Shown: positions 55,714 through 64,000, counted from the first letter of the stretch. The stretch: DNA of 64,000 nt from Fasciola hepatica (GCA_948099385.1 CANUEZ040000203.1:2170001-2234000); one strand, 5' to 3'. Notes: generated by a model from the letters alone, not told the origin. Made by a program: numbers and translations.

Positions 55714-55735
55714 CTTCGGCTTTCGCTTTCGCTTT
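55714..55735 (+). repeat. Hexamer tract (GCTTTC)n inside each monomer
   Basis: Each monomer holds a short run of hexamers, GCTTCG then GCTTTC units ending in GCTTTG. The usual unit has two GCTTTC copies; many have three, as near 610, 7820, 17570, 18425, 25210, 27335, 34965, 36235, 46395, 46825, 48950, 49380, 53605, 56155, 60385 and 62930. Variants read GCTTTGGCTTT (13740, 21395), GCTTTGGTTTT (3593, 9945, 14600, 32415, 35805) and GCTTTTGCTCT (36665, 40055, 50225, 54465, 59955, 62495). The change of six bases explains the 428-431 bp monomers. On the minus strand it reads as an Ala-Lys/Glu run, a by-product. Confidence 0.9.
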
Positions 55736-55743
55736 GAACGGTA
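55727..55743 (+). other. CENP-B-box-like 17-mer (weak, 7 of 9 core positions)
   Basis: The sequence TTTCGCTTTGAACGGTA lies at the hexamer/core junction of most monomers. Against the mammalian CENP-B box core (nTTCGnnnnAnnCGGGn) it matches TTCG and CGG but has G for the central A and T for the last G. By simple arithmetic, about one 7-of-9 match is expected by chance on both strands of a random 423 bp unit. It is therefore a note, not evidence of CENP-B binding. Some monomers break it (GAACCGTA, GAACTGTA, GAACAGTA). Confidence 0.2.
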
Positions 55744-55804
55744 ACAACCAAATTCTCGCACACCGATCCAATCCTATGTTCCATCACTTCTCTATTTATG
55801 GGCT
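55736..55804 (+). repeat. Most conserved ~70 bp core of the monomer
   Basis: From GAACGGTAACAACC to CTCTATTTATGGGC the sequence is nearly invariant in the 151 copies. Exceptions are sparse and mostly single bases: GAACCGTAAC (about 4449, 6147, 8690), GGTTACAACC (about 21847, 29470, 30738), CTCGAACACC (about 4470, 6167), TTCGCGCACATCG (about 7432), CCTTTATTCC (for example 14650, 16774, 18901), and CCATCTTTTC (about 9577, 21464, 23158, 54936, 56634). Segments on either side vary much more, so this block may be a protein-binding or nucleosome-positioning site, or just be well homogenised. Confidence 0.7.
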
Positions 55805-56064
55805 TAAGTAAAACCAAGGCATTCCCTTATGAACAATCCACACAGATTGCTCATACAATGCAATAGAGCAGTAGCAGAGTAGATTTGTATAATATGATTC
55901 TCCATGCAGCTTGACCATTGAACTGACCATTGAAAATTATGGAAGCACTGTACAGCTGTTTGATCCGCTAAGGGAATCATGAGCATTGCACATGGACAGA
56001 GCCCACACGGGGACAGGAACAAGCGTTGGGGTGAACGAATGTCAGTCGAACACCCAAACCACAA
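55804..56064 (-). other. Recurrent 86-codon open frame, judged non-coding
   Basis: This minus-strand frame starts MWFGCSTD and ends near CLGFT at a TAG made by the linker GGCTTAAG/GGCCTAAG. The same frame, with small changes, occurs in most monomers because 423 is a multiple of three. Evidence against coding: one-base deletions in ATTATG(G)AAG shift it in many copies, the stop is moved by common linker changes (CCTAG), alternative frames in the same DNA are equally open, and no signal or family resemblance is seen. An overlapping second frame (MDRCARIWLLPF) reads the hexamer tract as a Lys-Ala run. Confidence 0.8.
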
Positions 56065-57900
56065 GGCTATCCGATATCGGTCTCAACGCTTTGTTCAACA
56101 TATACACTACATGATATAGCACAATCCCCAAATTGGCTTCGGCTTTCGCTTTCGCTTTCGCTTTGAACGGTAACAACCAAATTCTCGCACACCGATCCAA
56201 TCCTATGTTCCATCACTTCTCTTTTTATGGGCCTAAGTAAAACCAAGGCATTCCCTTATGAACAATCCACACAGATTGCTCATACAATGCAATAGAGCAG
56301 TAGCAGAGTAGATTTGTATAATATGATTCTCCATGCAGCTTGGCCACGGAACTGACCATTGAACATTTTGAAACATTGTACAGCTATTTGATCCGCTAAC
56401 GGAATCATGAGCATTGCACATGGACAGAGCCCACTCGGAGACACGAACAAGGGTTGGGGTGAACGAATGTCAGTCGAACACCCAAACCACAAGGCTATCC
56501 GATATGGGTCTGAACGCTGTGTTCAACATATACACTACATGATATAGCACAATCCCCAAATTGGCTTCGGCTTTCGCTTTCGCTTTGAACGGTTACAACC
56601 AAATTCTCGCACACCGATCCAATCCTATGTTCCATCTTTTCTCTATTTATGGGCTTATGTAAAACCAAGGCATTCCCTAATGAAAAATCCACACAGATTG
56701 CTCATACAATGCAATAGAGCAGTAGCAGAGTAGATTTGCATAATATGATTCTCCATGCAGCTTGAACACTGAACTGACTATTGAAAATTATGGAAGCACT
56801 GTACAGCTGTTTATTCCGCTAAGGGAATCATGAGCATTGCACATGGACAGAGCCCACACCGGGACCTGAACAGGGTTTGGGATGAACTAATGCCAGTCGA
56901 ACACCCAAACAACAGGGCTATCCGATATCGGTCTGAACGGTTTGTTCGACATATACATTACATGATATAGCACAATCCCCAAATTGGCTTCGGCTTCCGC
57001 TTTGGTTTTGAACGGTAACAACCAAATTCTCGCACACCGATCCAATCCTATGTTCCATCACTTCTCTATTTATGGGCCTAAGTAAAACCAAGGCATTCTC
57101 TTATGAACAATCCACACAGATTGCTCATACAATGCAATAGAGCAGTAGCATAGTAGATTTGTATAATATGATTCTCCATGCAGCTTGAACACTGAACTGA
57201 CCATTGAAAATTATGAAGCACTGTACAGCTGTTTGATCCGCTAAGGGAATCATGAGCATTGCACATGGACAGAACCCACTCGGAGAAACGAACAAGGGTT
57301 GGGGTGAACGAATGTCCTTCGAACACCCAAACCACAAGGCTATCCCATATGGGTCTGAACGCTTTGTTCAACATTACCACTACATGATATAGCACAATCC
57401 CCAAATTGGCTTCGGCTTTCGCTTTCGCTTTGAACGGTAACAACCAAATTCTCGCACACCGATCCAATCCTATGTTCCATCACTTCTCTATTTATGGGCC
57501 TAAGTAAAACCAAGGCATTCCCTTATGAACAATCCACACAGATTGCTCATACAATGCAATAGAGCAGTAGCAGAGTAGATTTCTATAATATGATTCTCCA
57601 TGCAGCTTGAACACTGAACTGACCATTGACAATTATGGAAGCACTGTACAGCTGTTTGATCCGCTAAGGGAATCATGAGCATTGCACATGGACAGAGCCC
57701 ACTCGGAGACACGAACAAGGGTTGGGGTGAACGAATGTCAGTCGAACACCCAAACCACAAGGCTATCCGATATGGGTCTCAACGCTTTGTTCAACATATA
57801 CACTACATGATATAGCACAATCCCCAAATTGGCTTCGGCTTTCGCTTTCGCTTTGAACGGTAACAACCAAATTCTCGCACACCGATCCAATCCTATGTTC

Positions 57901-60900
57901 CATCACTTCTCTATTAATGGGCCTAAGTAAAACCAAGGCATTCCCTTATGAACAATCCACACAGATTGCTCATACAATGCAATAGAGCAGTAGCAGAGTA
58001 GATTTGTATAATATGATTCTCCTTGCTGCTAGACCACTGAATTGATCATTGAAAATTATGGAAGCACTGTACAGCTGTTTGATCCGCTAAGGGAATCATG
58101 AGCATTGCACATGGACAGAGCCCACTCGGGGACACGAACAAGGGTTTGGGTGAACTAATGCCAGTCGAACACCCAAACCACAAGGCTATCCCATATGGGT
58201 CTCAACGCTTTGTTCAACATATACACTACATGATATAGCACAATCCCCAAATTGGCTTCGGCTTTCGCTTTCGCTTTGAACGGTAACAACCAAATTCTCG
58301 CACACCGATCCAATCCTATGTTCCATCACTTCTCTATTTATGGGCCTAAGTAAAACCAAGGCATTCACTTATGAACAATCCACACAGATTGCTCATACAA
58401 TGCAATAGAGCAGTAGCATAGTAGATTTGTATAATATGATTCTCCATGCAGCTTGAACACTGAACTGACCATTGAAAATTATGAAGCACTGTACAGCTGT
58501 TTGATCCGCTAAGGGAATCATGAGCATTGCACATGGACAGAACCCACTCGGAGAAACGAACAAGGGTTGGGGTGAACGAATGTCTGTCGAACACCCAAAC
58601 CACAAGGCTATCCGATATCGGTCTCAACGCTTTGTTCAACATATACACTACATGATATAGCACAATCCCCAAATTGGCTTCGGCTTTCGCTTTCGCTTTG
58701 AACGGTAACAACCAAATTCTCGCACACCGATCCAATCCTATGTTCCATCACTTCTCTATTTATGGGCCTAAGTAAAACCAAGGCATTCCCTTATGAACAA
58801 TCCACACAGATTGCTCATACAATGCAATAGAGCAGTAGCAGAGTAGATTTGTATAATATGATTCTCCTTGCTGCTTGACCACTGGATTGATCATTGAAAA
58901 TTATGGAAGCACTGTACAGTTGTTTCATCCGCTAAGGGAATCATGAGCATTGCACATGGACAGAGCCCACTCGGGGACACGAACAAGGGTTTGGGTGAAC
59001 TAATGCCAGTCGAACACCCAAACCACAAGGCTATCCGATATGGGTCTCAACGCTTTGTTCAACATATACATTTCATGATATAGCACAATCCCCAAATTGG
59101 CTTCGGCTTTCGCTTTCGCTTTGAACGGTAACAACCAAATTCTCGCACACCGATCCAATCCTATGTTCCATCACTTCTCTATTTATGGGCCTAAGTAAAA
59201 CCAACGCATTCACTTATGAACATTCCACACAGATTGCTCATACAATGCAATGGAGCAGTAGCAGAGTAGATTTGTATAATATGATTCTCCATGCAGCTTG
59301 AACACTGAACTGACCATTGAAAATTATGAAGCACTGTACAGCTGTTTGATCCGCTAAGGGAATCATGAGCATTGCACATGGACAGAACCCACTCGGAGAA
59401 ACGAACAAGGGTTGGGGTGAACGAATGTCAGTCGAACACCCAAACCACAAGGCTATCCGATATGGGTCTCAACGCTTTGTTCAACATATACACTACATGA
59501 TATAGCACAATCCCCAAATTGGCTTCGGCTTTCGCTTTCGCTTTGAACGGTAACAACCAAATTCTCGCACACCGATCCAATCCTATGTTCCATCACTTCT
59601 CTATTTATGGGCCTAAGTAAAACCAAGGCATTCCCTTATGAAAAATCCACACAGATTGCTCATACAATGCAATAGAGCAGTAGCAGAGTAGATTTGTATA
59701 ATATGATTCTCCATGCAGCTTGAACACTGAACTGACCATTGAAAATTATGGAAGCACTGTACAGCTGTTTGATCCGCTAAGGGAATCATGAGCATTGCAC
59801 ATGGACAGAGCCCACACGGGGACACGAACCGGGGTTGGGAAGAACTAATGCCAGTTGAACACCCAAACCACAAGGCTATCAGATATGGGTCTCAACGCTT
59901 TGTTCAACATATACACTACATGATATAGCACAATCCCCAAATTGGCTTCGGCTTTCGCTTTTGCTCTGAAAGGTAACAACCAAATTCTCGCACACCGATC
60001 CAATCCTATGTTCCATCACTTCTCTATTTATGGGCCTAAGTAAAACCAAGGCATTCCCTTATGAACAATCCACACAGATTGCTCATACAATGCAATAGAG
60101 CAGTAGCAGAGTAGATTTGTATAATATGATTCTCCATGCAGCTTGAACACTGAACTGTCCATTGAAAATTATGAAGCACTGTACAGCTGTTTGATCCGCT
60201 AAGGGAATCATGAGCATTGCACATGGACAGAACCCACTCGGAGAAACGAACAGGGGTTGGGGTGAACGAATGTCAGTCGAACACCCAAACCACAAGGCTA
60301 TCCGATATGGGTCTCAACGCTTTGTTCAACATATACACTACATGATATAGCACAATCCCCAAATTGGCTTCGGCTTTCGCTTTCGCTTTCGCTTTGAACG
60401 GTAACAACCAAATTCTCGCACACCGATCCAATCCTATGTTCCATCACTTCTCTATTTATGGGCCTAAGTAAAACCAAGGCATTCCCTTATGAACAATCCA
60501 CACAGATTGCTCATACAATGCAATAGAGCAGTAGCAGAGTAGATTTGTATAATATGATTCTCCTTGCTGCTAGACCACTGAATTGATCATTGAAAATTAT
60601 GGAAGCACTGTACAGCTGTTTGATCCGCTAAGGGAATCATGAGCATTGCACATGGACAGAGCCCACTCGGGGACACGAACAAGGGTTTGGGTGAACTAAT
60701 GCCAGTCGAACACCCAAACCACAAGGCTATCCCATATGGGTCTCAACGCTTTGTTCAACATATACACTACATGATATAGCACAATCCCCAAATTGGCTTC
60801 GGCTTTCGCTTTCGCTTTGAACGGTAACAACCAAATTCTCGCACACCGATCCAATCCTATGTTCCATCACTTCTCTATTTATGGGCCTAAGTAAAACCAA

Positions 60901-63080
60901 GGCATTCACTTATGAACAATCCACACAGATTGCTCATACAATGCAATAGAGCAGTAGCATAGTAGATTTGTATAATATGATTCTCCATGCAGCTTGAACA
61001 CTGAACTGACCATTGAAAATTATGAAGCACTGTACAGCTGTTTGATCCGCTAAGGGAATCATGAGCATTGCACATGGACAGAACCCACTCGGAGAAAAGA
61101 ACAAGGGTTGGGGTGAACGAATGTCTGTCGAACACCCAAACCACAAGGCTATCCGATATCGGTCTCAACGCTTTGTTCAACATATACACTACATGATATA
61201 GCACAATCCCCAAATTGGCTTCGGCTTTCGCTTTCGCTTTGAACGGTAACAACCAAATTCTCGCACACCGATCCAATCCTATGTTCCATCACTTCTCTAT
61301 TTATGGGCCTAAGTAAAACCAAGGCATTCCCTTATGAACAATCCACACAGATTGCTCATACAATGCAATAGAGCAGTAGCAGAGTAGATTTGTATAATAT
61401 GATTCTCCTTGCTGCTTGACCACTGGATTGATCATTGAAAATTATGGAAGCACTGTACAGTTGTTTCATCCGCTAAGGGAATCATGAGCATTGCACATGG
61501 ACAGAGCCCACTCGGGGACACGAACAAGGGTTTGTGTGAACTAATGCCAGTCGAACACCCAAACCACAAGGCTATCCGATATGGGTCTCAACGCTTTGTT
61601 CAACATATACACTACATGATATAGCACAATCCCCAAATTGGCTTCGGCTTTCGCTTTCGCTTTGAACGGTAACAACCAAATTCTCGCACACCGATCCAAT
61701 CCTATGTTCCATCACTTCTCTATTTATGGGCCTAAGTAAAACCAACGCATTCACTTATGAACATTCCACACAGATTGCTCATACAATGCAATAGAGCAGT
61801 AGCAGAGTAGATTTGTATAATATGATTCTCCATGCAGCTTGAACACTGAACTGACCATTGAAAATTATGAAGCACTGTACAGCTGTTTGATCCGCTAAGG
61901 GAATCATGAGCATTGCACATGGACAGAACCCACTCGGAGAAACGAACAAGGGTTGGGGTGAACGAATGTCAGTCGAACACCCAAACCACAAGGCTATCCG
62001 ATATGGGTCTCAACGCTTTGTTCAACATATACACTACATGATATAGCACAATCCCCAAATTGGCTTCGGCTTTCGCTTTCGCTTTGAACGGTAACAACCA
62101 AATTCTCGCACACCGATCCAATCCTATGTTCCATCACTTCTCTATTTATGGGCCTAAGTAAAACCAAGGCATTCCCTTATGAACAATCCACACAGATTGC
62201 TCATACAATGCAATAGAGCAGTAGCAGAGTAGATTTGTATAATATGATTCTCCATGCAGCTTGAACACTGAACTGACCATTGAAAATTATGGAAGCACTG
62301 TACAGCTGTTTGATCCGCTAAGGGAATCATGAGCATTGCACATGGACAGAGCCCACACGGGGACACGAACCGGGGTTGGGATGAACTAATGCCAGTTGAA
62401 CACCCAAACCACAAGGCTATCAGATATGGGTCTCAACGCTTTGTTCAACATATACACTACATGATATAGCACAACCCCCAAATTGGCTTCGGCTTTCGCT
62501 TTTGCTCTGAAAGGTAACAACCAAATTCTCGCACACCGATCCAATCCTATGTTCCATCACTTCTCTATTTATGGGCCTAAGTAAAACCAAGGCATTCCCT
62601 TATGAACAATCCACACAGATTGCTCATACAATGCAATAGAGCAGTAGCAGAGTAGATTTGTATAATATGATTCTCCATGCAGCTTGAACACTGAACTGTC
62701 CATTGAAAATTATGAAGCACTGTACAGCTGTTTGATCCGCTAAGGGAATCATGAGCATTGCACATGGACAGAACCCACTCGGAGAAACGAACAGGGGTTG
62801 GGGTGAACGAATGTCAGTCGAACACCCAAACCACAAGGCTATCCGATATGGGTCTCAACGCTTTGTTCAACATATACACTACATGATATAGCACAATCCC
62901 CAAATTGGCTTCGGCTTTCGCTTTCGCTTTCGCTTTGAACGGTAACAACCAAATTCTCGCACACCGATCCAATCCTATGTTCCATCACTTCTCTATTTAT
63001 GGGCCTAAGTAAAACCAAGGCATTCCCTTATGAACAATCCACACAGATTGCTCATACAATGCAATAGAGCAGTAGCAGAG
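57901..63080 (+). repeat. 6-mer HOR, period exactly 2541 bp, two near-identical copies
   Basis: Copy 1 monomers start at 58081, 58503, 58926, 59348, 59771 and 60193; copy 2 at 60622, 61044, 61467, 61889, 62312 and 62734. All six offsets are exactly 2541 bp, so there is no net indel. By eye I find about eight substitutions in 2.5 kb, for example GAGAAACG against GAGAAAAG (about 58556 and 61097), TTTGGGTG against TTTGTGTG, CATTTCATG against CACTACATG, and GGGAAGAAC against GGGATGAAC. Inside the unit, 422 bp monomers with AACCCACTCGGAGAAACG (58503, 59348, 60193) alternate with longer types. This looks like the youngest large duplication in the window. Confidence 0.93.
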
Positions 63081-63131
63081 TAGTTTTGTATATTATGATT
63101 CTCCTTGTTGCTTGACCACTGAATTGATCAT
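58020..63131 (+). repeat. TCCTTGCTGCTTGACC tail variant, right cluster
   Basis: The same tail variant recurs at 58020, 58865, 60561, 61406 and 63102, with small extra changes (CTAGACC at 58020 and 60561, ACTGGATTG at 58865 and 61406, CTTGTTGCTTG at 63102). It is absent between 18.2 and 58.0 kb. Most of its copies here are explained by the 2541 bp duplication, so the right cluster may trace to one or two founding units. Confidence 0.87.
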
Positions 63132-63585
63132 TGAAAATTATGGAAGCACTGTACAGTTGTTTGATCCGCTAAGGGAATCATGAGCATTGCACATGGACAG
63201 AGCCCACTCGGAGACACGAACAAGGGTTTCGGTGAACTAATGCCAGTCGAACACCCAAACCACAAGGCTATCCGATGTGGGTCTGAACGCTTTGTTCAAC
63301 ATATACACTACATGATATAGCACAATCCCCAAATTTGCTTCGGCTTTCGCTTTCGCTTTGAACGGTAACAACCAAATTCTCGCACACCGATCCAATCCTA
63401 TGTTCCATCACTTCTCTATTTATGGGCCTAAGTAAAACCAAGGCATTCCCTTATGAACAATCCACACAGATTGATCATTCAATGCAATAGAGCAGTAGCA
63501 GAGTAGATTTGTATAATATGATTCTCCATGCAGCTTGAACACTGAACTGACCATTGAAAATTATGGAAGCACTGTACAGCTGTTT
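63081..63585 (+). repeat. Divergent junction into monomer at 63163
   Basis: The tail before 63163 reads TAGTTTTGTATATTATG and CCTTGTTGCTTGACC; it is related to, but distinct from, the tails at 58020 and 60561. This marks the end of the near-identical 6-mer. The unit at 63163 has GGGTTTCGGTGAAC, GATGTGGG and AAATTTGCTTCGG, and its tail has TTGATCATTCAATGC, so it is an independent, older variant. It is 423 bp long. Confidence 0.85.
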
Positions 63586-64000
63586 GATCCGCTAAGGGAA
63601 TCATGAGCATTGCACATGGACAGAGCCCACACGGGGACACGAACAAGGGTTGGGATGAACTAATGCCAGTTGAACACCCAAACCACAAGGCTATCCCATA
63701 TGGGTCTGAACGCTTTGTTCAACATATACACTACATGATATAGCACAATCCCCAAATTGGCTTCGGCTTTCGCTTTCGCTTTGAACGGTAACAACCAAAT
63801 TCTCGCACACCGATCCAATCCTATGTTCCATCACTTCTCTATTTATGGGCTTAAGTAAAACCAAGGCATTCCCTTATGAACAATCCACACAGAGTGCTCA
63901 TACAATGCAATAGAGCAGTAGCAGAGTAGATTTGTATAATATGATTCTCCATGCAGCTTGAACACTGAACTGACCATTGAAAATTATGGAAGCACTGTAC
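63586..64000 (+). repeat. Last monomer, cut by the window end
   Basis: The final unit starts at 63586 and ends in GGAAGCACTGTAC, about 8 bp before the expected end of a 423 bp monomer. Nothing suggests the array ends here, so it very probably continues beyond the window. Confidence 0.95.

Larger units (their letters stand above)
55539..55961 (+). repeat. Representative 423 bp monomer close to the consensus
   Basis: This unit is close to the hand-built consensus and serves as reference. Landmarks in order: GATCCGCTAAGGGAATCATG start; a variable G-rich segment ending GGGTTGGGGTGAACG (offset about 60-80); AACACCCAAACCACAAGG; the variable CGATATGGGTCTCAACGC; CATATACACTACATGATATA; the GCTTTC hexamer tract (offset about 176-197); the conserved core starting GAACGGTAACAACC (offset 198-266); the linker GGGCCTAAGTAAAACC; ACACAGATTGCTCATAC; an AT-rich stretch TTTGTATAATATGATT; and a variable tail ending TGTACAGCTGTTT. 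The choice of start is a convention, because a tandem repeat has no intrinsic first base. Confidence 0.9.
55539..57900 (+). repeat. 2-mer and 4-mer relationships near the 10-mer edge
   Basis: Monomers start at 55539, 55962, 56390, 56813, 57235 and 57658. The unit at 54693 matches 55539 at 846 bp (both preceded by TTCTGCATGCAGC). The segment 54938-55126 recurs at about 56635-56823, an offset of 1697 bp: both contain GGGCTTATGTAAAACC, CCCTAATGAAAAATCC, TTTGCATAATATG and TTTATTCCGC. The unit at 56390 repeats the CAGCTATTTGATCCG junction seen at 49614 and 53847. The unit at 56813 has several private changes (CACACCGGGACCTGAAC, AACAACAGGGC, GAACGGTTTGTTCGAC). Confidence 0.82.
39925..62395 (+). repeat. 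CCGGGGTTGGGAAGAACTA subfamily, right third only
   Basis: Fourteen monomers replace the usual CAAGGGTTGGGGTGAACGA with CCGGGGTTGGGAAGAACTA or a near form. Sites begin at 39925, 42885, 44576, 46696, 47125, 48393, 48815, 49244, 51364, 52632, 53054, 53477, 59829 and 62370. The leftmost (39925) reads GGGGTTGTGAAGAAC, and the rightmost reads GGGATGAAC. None occurs left of 39.9 kb. Several carry a linked TCATAAGC in place of TCATGAGC. The interval spans first to last copy. Confidence 0.88.
1..64000 (+). repeat. Satellite array, ~423 bp monomer, 151 head-to-tail copies
   Basis: The phase motif GATCCGCTAAGGG (or a clear variant) recurs 151 times at intervals of 420-431 bp from base 1 to 63586, always in the same orientation, with no foreign sequence between units. 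Most length variation comes from a few fixed sites: loss of one G or A in the ATTATGGAAG region (422 bp), an extra CC before ACACAGATTG (425 bp), an extra hexamer in the GCTTTC tract (429 bp) and both together (431 bp). The consensus is 43.7% G+C by hand count. Nothing resembling a gene with independent constraint, an RNA gene or a transposon interrupts it. Long ordered satellite arrays are typical of eukaryotic heterochromatin; centromeric location is only an inference. The family itself is not one I recognise. Confidence 0.99.

Noticed and set aside
55876..55900. TATAAT-like stretch in TTTGTATAATATGATT, resembling a promoter
   Set aside because: It is part of the satellite in every unit, with no associated gene and no matching upstream element. 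AT-rich words of this length are expected.
55539..55961. Internal duplication within the monomer (AACACCCAAACCACAAGG against GGTAACAACCAAATTC)
   Set aside because: The resemblance is short and gapped. I could not extend it into a convincing ancestral half-unit.
1..64000. CRISPR-like or direct-repeat/spacer arrangement
   Set aside because: There are no unique spacers. The whole 423 bp unit repeats, and variation is by substitution and small indels.

Overview
The whole 64 kb window is one uninterrupted tandem array of a satellite DNA with a monomer of about 423 bp. Reading the sequence with the motif GATCCGCTAAGGG as phase marker, I count 151 head-to-tail monomers: 150 complete, plus a last one cut about 8 bp short by the window end. 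All lie in the same orientation. Spacing between starts is 420-431 bp (mean about 424). The array fills the window from base 1 to base 64000, so neither edge is visible. I see no gene, RNA gene, transposon, CRISPR array or non-satellite spacer. A long, ordered satellite of this kind points to a eukaryotic nuclear genome, from a pericentromeric, centromeric, subtelomeric or other heterochromatic block. I do not recognise the monomer and cannot name the species or lineage. A hand-built consensus of 423 bases has 185 G+C (43.7%) and 13 CpG, against about 20 expected from its base composition.

The array is a mosaic of local higher-order repeats (HORs), blocks of several distinct monomers that recur as a unit. 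From left to right: a 3-mer (0-2.8 kb, period 1274-1280); a 4-mer (2.8-6.2 kb, 1696); irregular monomers (6.2-8.3 kb); a 4-mer (8.3-11.9 kb, about 1690); irregular (11.9-13.1 kb); a partial 4-mer (13.1-16.0 kb, 1702); a mixed zone with single-monomer, 2-mer and 3-mer duplications (16-21 kb); a 4-mer (21.1-24.4 kb, 1688-1701); irregular (24.4-28.6 kb); a 6-mer expanding to a 7-mer (28.6-34.2 kb, 2540 and 2963); mainly single, divergent monomers (34.2-41.3 kb); a 4-mer nested in a 9-mer (41.3-46.0 kb, 1691 and 3805); two monomers outside any HOR (46.0-47.1 kb); a 10-mer (47.1-55.5 kb, about 4.24 kb); a short zone of 2-mer and 4-mer relationships (54.5-57.9 kb); a very recent 6-mer (57.9-63.1 kb, exactly 2541); and two trailing monomers.

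The many short reading frames are by-products. 423 is divisible by three, so the same minus-strand frames of about 86, 85 and 70 codons recur in most monomers. Single-base indels at a fixed site fuse or split them, as expected for non-coding DNA. The biological content is structural: homogenisation by unequal exchange, diagnostic monomer subfamilies confined to parts of the array, some rare variants shared over tens of kilobases, a conserved ~70 bp core next to a variable (GCTTTC)n hexamer tract, and a weak CENP-B-box-like match that chance could explain.
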